A DNA stretch of 64,000 nucleotides from Chondrilla cf. caribensis (lineage: Eukaryota; Porifera; Demospongiae; Chondrillida; Chondrillidae), in NCBI GenBank assembly GCA_964020155.1, contig OZ026548.1:3308397-3372396 (forward strand), given 5' to 3'. The first letter of the stretch is position 1. Every line of letters begins with the position of its first letter. The notes under the pieces were generated by a model. The model made no database searches, was not told the DNA's origin, and saw nothing but the letters and a program-made list of their open reading frames with translations. Positions 45,664 to 57,600 of the stretch are shown one piece after another. The translations under genes were made by a program, and so were the position numbers.

Positions 45664-46262
45664 GCGTACATTGTTACTATGGTGTATATCATTGTACACT
45701 ATTATAGAGTATTTGAAAATGTTAACGTTAGATGTTAATTATGGTGCATGCATGTGCAGATCATGTCTCTTGACCAGTACACTACGTATACATAGCCTCC
45801 CATCAACTGGGGACTAGGTTGAGAGATATGTACATGTATGGATGGTCCAGTACATTTACGAACAATTCCAAATTGTGTAACCACATTTGTTCAATAATAT
45901 TACATCAAATCCATGACATTAATAATTAAAATTGATCCTTCACTAGCACACAGTGAAGGTGGAATAAAATGACATTATCACATAATACAACATATAATTC
46001 GAACAACAAGTGATAAAATGTACACTTAAAATTATACAGATAAATAACAAGGATAAAAACAATGATAAAATAAATAAATAAAACACATAAACACATTATT
46101 AGGAAAAATGTACACCAATTGAATTGTGACAGATGGCTCAGTCTCCTTGTAGCTGTCCTACTGAAGGCTGCAATACTTCCACACTAGACACAAACTGATA
46201 TACGTACATTGCATCAGATGACCAGTAAGTGTGTGTAGTGTGTGTACAATACAATACATGTG
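45476..46262. other. Region upstream of CABIN1, with a (CA)n(CG)n tract
   Basis: 787 bp between the CABIN1 start and the next exon-like segment. At 45628-45666 a run of CA passes into about ten CG dinucleotides, a pure purine-pyrimidine alternation able to form Z-DNA. It lies about 160 bp upstream of the CABIN1 ATG. The remainder (45720-46260) is AT-rich without recognisable features. Confidence 0.65.
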
Positions 46263-46384
46263 TCAGTGTCCGTCTTGAGATGGACACAAGTACATCATCT
46301 TCTGATGAGTCATGACATGTTTGATGAGCATTACTTCAGCATGTTGTTCCATAAAATCCTTCAAAAATGCTTCATTGATCAGCT
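46263..46384 (-). CDS. Candidate terminal exon, gene unknown
   Basis: On the minus strand a strong acceptor (CCCTTATTTTGTACATCAG) precedes a phase-0 open stretch, LINEAFLKDFMEQHAEVM...YLCPSQDGH, ending in TGA. It looks like the last exon of a minus-strand gene. I recognise no family. The only gene upstream in this orientation is the ankyrin/Death/CARD-like gene, separated by the 7.7-kb satellite. A join would be in frame only if that gene's fourth-from-last exon used a weaker phase-0 donor near 54890. It may instead belong to an unseen gene or be spurious. Confidence 0.4.
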
Positions 46385-46502
46385 GATGTACAAAATAAGG
46401 GAACACATACGTGTTTAGGTAAGATGTAAGCAAAAGATAGTGGAACCAGTACACAACACACACACATGGTACATACTATGTATAATAGCATATTCATAGC
46501 AT

Positions 46503-49500
46503 GGTCCAGGCAGATGAGGGGAGTGGTCCTGGTAGATGAAGGGAGTGGTCCTGTCAGATGTGAGGAGTGGTCTGGTAGATGGGAGGAGTGGTCCTGGCAA
46601 ATGAGAGGAGTGGTCCGGGCAGATGAAGGGAGTGGTCCCGGTAGATGAGAGGAGTGGTCCTGGTAGATGGGAGGAGTGGTCCTGTCAGATGTGAGGAGTG
46701 GTCCTGGTAGATGGGAGGAGTGGTACTGGTAGATAGGAGGAGTGGTCCTGGCAAATGAGAGGAGTGGTCCTGGCAGATTGGAGGAGTGGTCCTGTCAGAT
46801 GTGAGGAGTGGTCTGGTAGATGGGAGGAGTGGTCCTGGCAGATGAGAGGAGTGGTCCAGGCAGAAGAGGGGAGTGGTCCTGGTAGATGAAAGGAGTGGTC
46901 CTGTCAGATGTGAGGAGTGGTCTGGTAGATGGGAGGAGTGGTCCTGGCAAATGAGAGGAGTGGTCCGGGCAGATGAAGGGAGTGGTCCCGGTAGATGAGA
47001 GGAGTGGTCCTGTCAGATGTGAGCAGTGGTCCTGGTAGATAGGAGGAGTGGTCCTGGCAAATGAGAGGAGTGGTCCTGACAGATTGGAGGAGTGGTCCTG
47101 TCAGATGTGAGGAGTGGTCTGGTAGATGGGAGGAGTGATCCTGGCAGATGAGAGGAGTGGTCCAGGCAGATGAGGGGAGTGGTCCGGGCGGATGAAAGGA
47201 GTGGTCCTGTCAGATGTGAGGAGTGGTCCTGGTAGATGGGAGGAGTGGTACTGGTAGATAGGGGGAGTGGTCCTGGCAAATGAGAGGAGTGATCCTGGCA
47301 GATGAGAGGAGTGGTCCTGTCAGATGTGAGGAGTGGTCATATCAGATGAAAGAAGTGGTCCTGGTAGATGGGAGGAGTGGTCCTGGCAGATGAGAGGAGT
47401 GGTCCATGGAGATGAAGGGAGTGGTCCTGTCAGATGTGAGGAGTGGTCTGGTAGATGGGAGGAGTGGTCCTAGCAAATGAGAGGAGTGGTCCTGGTAGAT
47501 GAGAGGAGTGGTCCTGGTAGTTGGGAAGAGTGGTCCTGGCAGATGAGAGGAGTGGTCCTGGCAGATGAAGGGAGTGGTCCTGTCAGATGTGAGGAGTGGT
47601 CCTGTCAGATGTGAGGAGTGGTCATATCAGATGAAAGAAGTGGTCCTGGTAGATGGGAGGAGTGGTCCTGGCAGATGAGAGGAGTGGTCCATGGAGATGA
47701 AGGGAGTGGTCCTGTCAGATGTGAGGAGTGGTCTGGTAGATGGGAGGAGTGGTCCTGGCAAATGAGAAGAGTGGTACTGGTAGTTGGGAAGAGTGGTCCT
47801 GGTAGATGTGAGGAGTGGTCCTGGTAGTTGGGAAGAGTGGTCCTGGCAGATGAGAGGAGTGGTCCTGGCAGACGAGGGGAGTGGTCCATGGAGATGAAGG
47901 CAGTGGTCCTGTCAAATGTGAGGAGTGGTCCTGGCAGATGAAGGGAGTGGTCCTGTCAGATGGGAGGAGTGGTCCTGGTAGATGGGAGGAGTGGTCCTGG
48001 CAGATGAAAGGAGTGGTCCTGGTAGATGAGAGGAGTGGTCCTGGCAGATGAAGGGAGTGGTCCGGTCAGATGTGAGGAGTGGTCCTGGTAGATGGGAGGA
48101 GTGGTCCTGGCAGATGAGAGGAGTGGTCCTGGTAGTTGGGAAGAGTGGTCCTGGCAGATGAGAGGAGTGGTCCAAGCAGATGAGGGAAGTGGTCCTGTCA
48201 GATGTGAGGAGTGGTCCTGGTAGATGGGAGGAGTGGTACTGGTAGATAGGAGGAGTGGTCCTGTCAAATGTGAGGAGTGGTCCTGGCAGATGGGAGGAGT
48301 GGTTCTATCAGATGAGAGGAGTGGTCCTGGTAGATGAGAGGAGTGGTCTTGGCAGATGAGAGGAGTGGTCCTGGCAGATGAAGGGAGTGGTCCTGTCAGA
48401 TGTGAGGAGTGGTCCTGGTAGATGGGAGGAGTGGTCCTGGCAGATGAGAGGAGTGGTACTGGTAGTTGGGAAGAATGGTCCTGGCGGATGAGAGGAGTGG
48501 TCCAAGCAGATGAGGGGAGTGGTCCTGTCAGATGTGAGGAGTGGTCCTGGTAGATGGGAGGAGTGGTCCTGGCAGATGAAAGGAGTGGTCCTGGTAGATG
48601 AGAGGAGTGGTCCTGGCAGATGAAGGGAGTGGTCCTATCAGATGAGAGGAGTGGTCCCGGTAGATCAGAGGAGTGGTCTCTGTAGATGAGAGGAGTGGTC
48701 CTGGCAAATGAGAGGAGTGGTCCTGGCAGATGGGAGGAGTGGTCCGGGCAGATGAGAGGAGTGGTCCTGGTAGATGAAGGGAGTGGTCTCGGTAGATGAG
48801 AGGAGTGGTCCCAGCAGACGAAAGGAGTGGTCCTAGTAGATGAGAGGAGTGGTCTCTGTAGATGAGAGGAGTGGTCCTGTCAGATGCGAGGAGTGGTCTG
48901 GTAGATGGGAGGAGTGGTCCTGGCAAATGAGAGGAGTGGTCCTGGCAGATGGGAGGAGTGGTCCTGTCAGATGTGAGGAGTGGTCTGGTAGATCAGAGGA
49001 GTGGTCCTGGCAGATGAGAGGAGTGGTCCTGGTAGATGGGAGGAGTGGTCCTGGCAGATGAGAGGAGTGGTACTGGTAGTTGGGAAGAATGGTCCTGGCG
49101 GATGAGAGGAGTGGTCCAAGCAGATGAGGGGAGTGGTCCTGTCAGATGTGAGGAGTGGTCCTGGTAGATGGGAGGAGTGGTCCTGGCAGATGAGAGGAGT
49201 GGTCCTGGTAGTTGGGAGGAGTGGTCCTGGCAGATGTGAGGAGTGGTCCTATCAGATGAGAGGAGTGGTCCCGGTAGATCAGAGGAGTGGTCTCTGTAGA
49301 TGAGAGGAGTGGTCCTGGCAAATGAGAGGAGTGGTCCTGGCAGATGGGAGGAGTGGTCCTGTCAGATGTGAGGAGTGGTCCTGGAAGATGAGAGGAGTGG
49401 TCCCGGTAGATCAGAGGAGTGGTCTCTGTAGATGAGAGGAGTGGTCCTGGTAGATGGGAGGAGTGGTCCCAGCAGACGAAAGGAGTGTTCCTGGTAGATG

Positions 49501-52500
49501 AGAGGAGTGGTCCGGGCAGATGAGAGGAGTGGTCCTGGTAGATGAAGGGAGTGGTCTCGGTAGATGAAAGGAGTGGTCCCAGCAGACGAAAGGAGTGGTC
49601 CTAGTAGATGAGAGGAGTGGTCTCTGTAGATGAGAGGAGTGGTCCTGTCAGATGTGAGGAGTGGTCTGGTAGATGGGAGGAGTGGTCCTGGCAAATGAGA
49701 GGAGTGGTCCTGGCAGATGGGAGGAGTGGTCCTGTCAGATGTGAGGAGTGGTCTGGTAGATCAGAGGAGTGGTCCTGGCAGATGAGAGGAGTGGTCCTGG
49801 CAGATGAGAGGAGTGGTCCTGGTAGATGGGAGGAGTGGTCCTGGCAAATGAGAGGAGTGGTCCTGGCAGATGGGAGGAGTGGTCTGGTAGATGAGAGGAG
49901 TGGTCCTGTCAGATGTGAGGAGTGGTCTGGTAGATGGGAGAAGTGGTCCTGGCAAATGAGAGGAGTGGTCCTGGCAGATTGGAGGAGTGGTCCTGGTAGA
50001 TGAGAGGAGTGGTCCTGGCAGATGAGAGGAGTGGTCCAGGCAGATGAGGGGAGTGGTCCGGGCGGATGAAAGGAGTGGTCCTGTCAGATGTGAGGAGTGG
50101 TCCTGGTAGATGGGAGGAGTGGTACTGGTAGATAGGGGGAGTGGTCCTGGCAAATGAGAGGAGTGATCCTGGCAGATGAGAGGAGTGGTCCTGTCAGATG
50201 TGAGGAGTGGTCATATCAGATGAAAGAAGTGGTCCTGGTAGATGGGAGGAGTGGTCCTGGCAGATGAGAGGAGTGGTCCATGGAGATGAAGGGAGTGGTC
50301 CTGTCAGATGTGAGGAGTGGTCTGGTAGATGGGAGGAGTGGTCCTAGCAAATGAGAGGAGTGGTCCTGGTAGATGAGAGGAGTGGTCCTGGTAGTTGGGA
50401 AGAGTGGTCCTGGCAGATGAGAGGAGTGGTCCTGGCAGATGAGAGGAGTGGTCCTGGTAGATGGGAGGAGTGGTCCTGGCAAATGAGAGGAGTGGTCCTG
50501 GCAGATGGGAGGAGTGGTCTGGTAGATGAGAGGAGTGGTCCTGTCAGATGTGAGGAGTGGTCTGGTAGATGGGAGAAGTGGTCCTGGCAAATGAGAGGAG
50601 TGGTCCTGGCAGATTGGAGGAGTGGTCCTGGTAGATGAGAGGAGTGGTCCTGGCAGATGAGAGGAGTGGTCCAGGCAGATGAGGGGAGTGGTCCGGGCGG
50701 ATGAAAGGAGTGGTCCTGTCAGATGTGAGGAGTGGTCCTGGTAGATGGGAGGAGTGGTACTGGTAGATAGGGGGAGTGGTCCTGGCAAATGAGAGGAGTG
50801 ATCCTGGCAGATGAGAGGAGTGGTCCTGTCAGATGTGAGGAGTGGTCATATCAGATGAAAGAAGTGGTCCTGGTAGATGGGAGGAGTGGTCCTGGCAGAT
50901 GAGAGGAGTGGTCCATGGAGATGAAGGGAGTGGTCCTGTCAGATGTGAGGAGTGGTCTGGTAGATGGGAGGAGTGGTCCTAGCAAATGAGAGGAGTGGTC
51001 CTGGTAGATGAGAGGAGTGGTCCTGGTAGTTGGGAAGAGTGGTCCTGGCAGATGAGAGGAGTGGTCCTGGCAGATGAAGGGAGTGGTCCTGTCAGATGTG
51101 AGGAGTGGTCCTGTCAGATGTGAGGAGTGGTCATATCAGATGAAAGAAGTGGTCCTGGTAGATGGGAGGAGTGGTCCTGGCAGATGAGAGGAGTGGTCCA
51201 TGGAGATGAAGGGAGTGGTCCTGTCAGATGTGAGGAGTGGTCTGGTAGATGGGAGGAGTGGTCCTGGCAAATGAGAAGAGTGGTACTGGTAGTTGGGAAG
51301 AGTGGTCCTGGTAGATGTGAGGAGTGGTCCTGGTAGTTGGGAAGAGTGGTCCTGGCAGATGAGAGGAGTGGTCCTGGCAGACGAGGGGAGTGGTCCATGG
51401 AGATGAAGGCAGTGGTCCTGTCAAATGTGAGGAGTGGTCCTGGCAGATGAAGGGAGTGGTCCTGTTAGATGGGAGGAGTGGTCCTGGTAGATGGGAGGAG
51501 TGGTCCTGGCAGATGAAAGGAGTGGTCCTGGTAGATGAGAGGAGTGGTCCTGGCAGATGAAGGGAGTGGTCCGGTCAGATGTGAGGAGTGGTCCTGGTAG
51601 ATGGGAGGAGTGGTCCTGGCAGATGAGAGGAGTGGTCCTGGTAGTTGGGAAGAGTGGTCCTGGCAGATGAGAGGAGTGGTCCAAGCAGATGAGGGAAGTG
51701 GTCCTGTCAGATGTGAGGAGTGGTCCTGGTAGATGGGAGGAGTGGTACTGGTAGATAGGAGGAGTGGTCCTGTCAAATGTGAGGAGTGGTCCTGGCAGAT
51801 GGGAGGAGTGGTTCTATCAGATGAGAGGAGTGGTCCTGGTAGATGAGAGGAGTGGTCTTGGCAGATGAGAGGAGTGGTCCTGGCAGATGAAGGGAGTGGT
51901 CCTGTCAGATGTGAGGAGTGGTCCTGGCAGATGAGAGGAGTGGTACTGGTAGTTGGGAAGAATGGTCCTGGCGGATGAGAGGAGTGGTCCAAGCAGATGA
52001 GGGGAGTGGTCCTGTCAGATGTGAGGAGTGGTCCTGGTAGATGGGAGGAGTGGTCCTGGCAGATGAGAGGAGTGGTCCTGGTAGTTGGGAGGAGTGGTCC
52101 TGGCAGATGTGAGGAGTGGTCCTATCAGATGAGAGGAGTGGTCCCGGTAGATCAGAGGAGTGGTCTCTGTAGATGAGAGGAGTGGTCCTGGCAAATGAGA
52201 GGAGTGGTCCTGGCAGATGGGAGGAGTGGTCCTGTCAGATGTGAGGAGTGGTCCTGGAAGATGAGAGGAGTGGTCCCGGTAGATCAGAGGAGTGGTCTCT
52301 GTAGATGAGAGGAGTGGTCCTGGTAGATGGGAGGAGTGGTCCCAGCAGACGAAAGGAGTGTTCCTGGTAGATGAGAGGAGTGGTCCGGGCAGATGAGAGG
52401 AGTGGTCCTGGTAGATGAAGGGAGTGGTCTCTGTAGATGAGAGGAGTGGTCCCAGCAGACGAAAGGAGTGGTCCTAGTAGATGAGAGGAGTGGTCTCTGT

Positions 52501-54180
52501 AGATGAGAGGAGTGGTCCTGTCAGATGTGAGGAGTGGTCTGGTAGATGGGAGGAGTGGTCCTGGCAAATGAGAGGAGTGGTCCTGGCAGATGGGAGGAGT
52601 GGTCCTGTCAGATGTGAGGAGTGGTCTGGTAGATCAGAGGAGTGGTCCTGGCAGATGAGAGGAGTGGTCCTGGTAGATGGGAGGAGTGGTCCTGGCAGAT
52701 GAGAGGAGTGGTACTGGTAGTTGGGAAGAATGGTCCTGGCGGATGAGAGGAGTGGTCCAAGCAGATGAGGGGAGTGGTCCTGTCAGATGTGAGGAGTGGT
52801 CCTGGTAGATGGGAGGAGTGGTCCTGGCAGATGAGAGGAGTGGTCCTGGTAGTTGGGAGGAGTGGTCCTGGCAGATGTGAGGAGTGATCCTATCAGATGA
52901 GAGGAGTGGTCCCGGTAGATCAGAGGAGTGGTCTCTGTTGATGAGAGGAGTGGTCCTGGCAAATGAGAGGAGTGGTCCTGGCAGATGGGAGGAGTGGTCC
53001 TGTCAGATGTGAGGAGTGGTCCTGGAAGATGAGAGGAGTGGTCCCGGTAGATCAGAGGAGTGGTCTCTGTAGATGAGAGGAGTGGTCCTGGTAGATGGGA
53101 GGAGTGGTCCCAGCAGACGAAAGGAGTGTTCCTGGTAGATGAGAGGAGTGGTCCGGGCAGATGAGAGGAGTGGTCCTGGTAGATGAGAGGAGTGGTCTCT
53201 GTAGATGAGAGGAGTGGTCCTGTCAGATGTGAGGAGTGGTCTGGTAGATGGGAGGAGTGGTCCTGGCAAATGAGAGGAGTGGTCCTGGCAGATGGGAGGA
53301 GTGGTCCTGTCAGATGTGAGGAGTGGTCTGGTAGATCAGAGGAGTGGTCCTGGCAGATGAGAGGAGTGGTCCTGGCAGATGAGAGGAGTGGTCCTGGTAG
53401 ATGGGAGGAGTGGTCCTGGCAAATGAGAGGAGTGGTCCTGGCAGATGGGAGGAGTGGTCTGGTAGATGAGAGGAGTGGTCCTGTCAGATGTGAGGAGTGG
53501 TCTGGTAGATGGGAGAAGTGGTCCTGGCAAATGAGAGGAGTGGTCCTGGTAGATGAGAGGAGTGGTCCTGGTAGATGGGAGGAGTGGTCCGGGCAGATGA
53601 GAGGAGTGGTCCAGGCAGATGAGGGGAGTGGTCTGGGCAGATGAAAGGAGTGGTCCTGGCAGATGGGAGGAGTGGTCCAGGCAGACGAGAGGAGTGGTCC
53701 ATGGAGATGAAGGGAGTGGTCCTGTCAGATGTGTGGAGTGGTCTGGTAGATGGGAGGAGTGGTCCTATCAGATGAGAGGAGTGGTCCTGGCAGATGGGAG
53801 GAGTGGTCCTGTCAGATGCGAGGAGTGGTCTGGTAGATCAGAGGAGTGGTCTCTGTAGATGAGATGAGTTGTCCTGGCAGATGAGAGGAGTGGTCCTGGT
53901 AGATGGGAGGAGTGGTCCTGGCAGATGGGAGGAGTGGTCCATGGAGATGAAGGCAGTGGTCCTGTCAGATGTGAGGAGTGGTCCTGGCAGATGAGAGGAG
54001 TGGTCCAGGCAGATGAGGGGAGTGGTCCTGTCAGATGTGAGGAGTGGTCCTATCAGATGAGAGGAGTGGTCCCGGTAGATGGGAGGAGTGGTCCATGGAG
54101 ATGAAGGCAGTGGTCCTGTCAGATGTGAGGAGTGGTCCTGTCAGATGAGAGGAGTGGTCCAGGCAGATAAGATGAGTGGT
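46503..54180. repeat. 22-bp megasatellite, about 350 units, with higher-order duplications
   Basis: Almost continuous tandem copies of GAGGAGTGGTCCTGGCAGATGA and variants. Common alternatives are GTCCTGTCAGATGT, GTCTGGTAGATGG (21 bp), GTCCTGGTAGTTGGGAA and GTCTCTGTAGATGA. Variants occur in fixed orders, so larger blocks recur: 47605-48175 at 51114-51684 (offset 3509, one difference noticed), 49362-49694 at 52235-52567 (offset 2873), 49761-50153 at 50396-50788 (offset 635), and 52481 onward at 53183 (offset 702). Because 22 is not a multiple of 3 the frame advances each unit; open stretches up to about 190 codons arise by chance and I do not call them genes. The ends decay at 46503 and about 54180-54320. 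Confidence 0.97.
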
Positions 54181-54451
54181 CCTGGAAAGTTAGCAGGTGT
54201 GGTACTCCTAAAGGAGAAGGTTTACGTCTAACAGATGAAAAGGCTTGGTATGACAGATGAAAGTGTAGTATGGCAGAGCAGTGGATGTACTCCTGGTAGG
54301 TTATTGGGTGTGGTCCTGACTTAGGGATCACAAACATTCTGTTGGACTTATATACCAGGTAAGATCTTCATCTGTATCTGGTGGGTTAGGTGGGTCCAGT
54401 GGTTGGATCAGTCGAGGTGGGTTGAGTAGTAACACCAAATGGGGAATCCCC
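54181..54451. other. Decayed satellite edge and 3' flank of the ankyrin gene
   Basis: Satellite units become unrecognisable between 54180 and 54310. A minus-strand open stretch at 54328-54456 (GIPHLVLLLNPPRLIQPLD) follows a good acceptor but is out of phase with the preferred donor of the previous exon, so I leave it uncalled. Confidence 0.5.
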
Positions 54452-54568
54452 TTATTCTGCAGGAATAAGAGATAATAGTATAAATACCTCATATGTCTTG
54501 TGTGATCTAACATATAAGCCACAAAATAATACACAATACACAAGATGTACAATGAAATACAACATGCA

Positions 54569-54632
<64 letters not shown>

Positions 54633-57600
54633 GTGGGTGAAGATGGCAAGGGGCCACTCCATGAATGAGGAAAGTGGTAAACTTCAAGTTTAGAGACAAT
54701 TGTCGAACTGTATCACCAATATCACAGATGAGTACATGTGAATATGGAAACAAATAGATGTAGTGAGTTTGGGGATACATGTACAAATGAATAAATACAT
54801 TTAAGCACACGATTCAAACATATACACTCTACAATGCATTGTACAGTACATTTATGAATCCAATAAGGACCCGACCACATTCATACCCATGAACACTTAC
54901 TGGTCAGGAGGTCCAATTCCTCCTTCATAGCTCTCCCGAGCCCACTCATCTTAGGGTAGCCGGCTATGCTCCTCATCACATCACACAGTTTACTGATACT
55001 GTCGGGATCAGCATGCTTCTGGAGGTGGAGGAGAAGCTTCTCGTTTCCTTTCCTCACACTGCAGTGGTCAATATCATAAGCAACATCTTCAGAGATGACT
55101 TCCTTGATTTCCAGTCTTGACACAATAGCGTATGAGTCAACATCATGGAGGAACCTTTCACTGAACTTGTTCATGAAAGCCTTAGAGTCAAATACTCCAC
55201 CTGCACACAAGAAAGGATATGTTCTGCCATATGTTATGCACTAACAGTTCACGCTTTCCGTAAACGTAAATAGCGGATCCGTTAACTAAAACACTAACAC
55301 TAAACGAAATTATCATTACCAAATTTACGTAATGTATGTACAGTACACCCTTACATGCATTTGTACACAAGCGTGCACACATGTACACACACACACATGC
55401 ACACACAAACATACACACCTTGAAGACTTCTTTTCATATGCAATGTCCTCTGCATCACAGGGGACTGGGTCTTGTCCTGTAACAAAGTATTACAAAAGGT
55501 GATGAATTCCCATTTCTAGTGCAGTCATCTCCAGAAATACATAACACACATAGTCACACTTACGTACTTGTGAAGATGCTAGTTCTTCTACAATCTTGGC
55601 TGTGATGTCATCAACAGTTTTCTTTGTCTCAAAGTGCCCGATGGCATCAAGTAGGGTCTTCCATGTCACCTGGCTGCCATGTTTCAACCAGTGCTTCAAC
55701 ATGGAGTAGTAAGCCTTGTCATCACTTGGAGCTTCCTCACTAAGTCTGTCCAGTTCACCCTCATCTGCCTCCAAGAGATTTCCCACTCTTTCCCATTTGT
55801 CTTTGTGTTGTAGTTTGGACAGAACATGCTTGTCTATGAGTGAACGACTGGGTCTTCCTCCCATGATCCTGTTGGCATCACTAATTTCTTCCCCTCCCAC
55901 TAACTTGTAATCCACAATAGACAAGATTCTCAAAGTGGCTTCTTTACCTGCTTCACCGCAATCAATCAGCTCTTTCACAGCCAGGAAAGCACCTATGTAC
56001 TTCTGTTCCATCTGTTTTGGTAGGTTGGCCCACAGACCAGGTCCACCACCTGCTCTCTCAATCATACTGGCAATGTCGTGAAAGTCAAACTGACGAGCTA
56101 TGTCCAGTGGACTCAGACCATTAGGAAAGAGCTCGTTAACTGTATACTTTGTAGATGAATGAGAGATTAGCTTGTCTATGAAGACTTTGTAGTCCTTGGC
56201 ACCTCTCTTGATACTACTTCCCCCAGAGCAATTCATTAAGACCTTGCATGTTATCAAAGAAATGTGCAGTGGAGAGAGAGGACATTCATCTTGTAAATGA
56301 AGCTGTTGAAAGATATCAAGAACCTTTCGAAAAGGGAATTCGTTACACAAAACACTATTTGTCATCAACCATGTTTGATGGGCTGCTTCAGTGAACATAC
56401 TCTCATCTCTGGAAAGTGTTGTTATCACCAGTGGATCACCTGTGAAGGAACCTAAAATCAAGAGCTTACAAGGATCAAGAAGATTCCTATTCTTGAGAGA
56501 GAGAATGGATTCTCTGATGCTATCTCCAAGGTCATTGAACCCACAGGACTCACATAGTTCGTGCAATTTATTCATCTGTCCGCACATTACAGCTTCTTCA
56601 AACATGGAAAGACCATAATCGTTTTGAGTAGTAAAATTACAATGTTTAGAAATCAAATATTTCACAATTTCCACATGGCCTTCTCCAGCTGCCCACATTA
56701 GAGGAGTCAGACCCATAGGATCACAGCAATCAAGAGGATTATTATCAGGTACACATACCAGTTGATTAGGTGAATCTACCTCTGATTCAGTGGCCATTGG
56801 GTGTTGTGGATTATATTGCTCATATATTGCATCTGATAATACTGACATTACTTGTACAGAACCACTAAAAACTGCCTGATGTAGAGGAGTTCCAAAAACA
56901 CCTGCCATTATGTCTGGATTAGCTCCCAGCCTCAGCAATTCATGCACTGCTTCCAGTTTCCCATTACGTGCTGCTGAGTGGAGTGGAGTGTAGCCATCAG
57001 CATCTTCTCTATTGACATCCAAACCACATTCTACCAACCAACCTACTAATTCAACATGACCACCTTGGGCAGCAAAATGTAGGACACTTTGACCACTACT
57101 GCTCACCACATCAATTGTACAACCTTCATCCAGTAAAACTGACATTACCTTCTTGTGACCACCAAATGCAGCCTGATGTAGTGGAGTACCGTAAGTTCCA
57201 GCAACCTTTGTCATTGATGCCTTTCCACCTAATCTCAGCAATTCATGCACTGCTTCCAGTTTGCCTGTAGCAGCTGCTGAGTGGAGGGGAGTGGAGCCAT
57301 CAGCATCTCCTCTATTGACATCCAAACCACATTCTACCAACCAACCTACTAATTCAACATGACCACCTTGGGCAGCAAAATGTAGGACACTTTGACCACT
57401 ACTGCTCACCACATCAATTGTACAGCCTTCATCCAGTAAAACTGACATTACCTTCTTGTGACCACTCAATGCAGCCTGATGTAGTGGAGTACCGTAAGTT
57501 CCAGCAACCTTTGTCATTGATGCCTTTCCACCCAATCTCAGCAATTCATGCACTGATTCCAGTTTGCCTGCAGCAGCTGCTGAATGGATAGGAGTGTAGC

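Noticed and set aside
47605..50788. Many open frames of 60-190 codons across 46.5-54 kb (PGPLLPSTRPLLTSDRTTPL-like)
   Set aside because: A 22-bp period opens frames by chance; stops recur, no splice structure is visible, and composition follows the repeat, not codon use.
46503..54180. Possible CRISPR-like array
   Set aside because: Repeats are contiguous with no unique spacers, and the window is clearly eukaryotic.
54328..54456. Alternative last exon of the ankyrin gene (GIPHLVLLLNPPRLIQPLD...)
   Set aside because: It is out of phase with the strong GTAAGT donor at 54900; it would need a weaker donor about 15 bases downstream, so I kept the immediate stop as the primary model.
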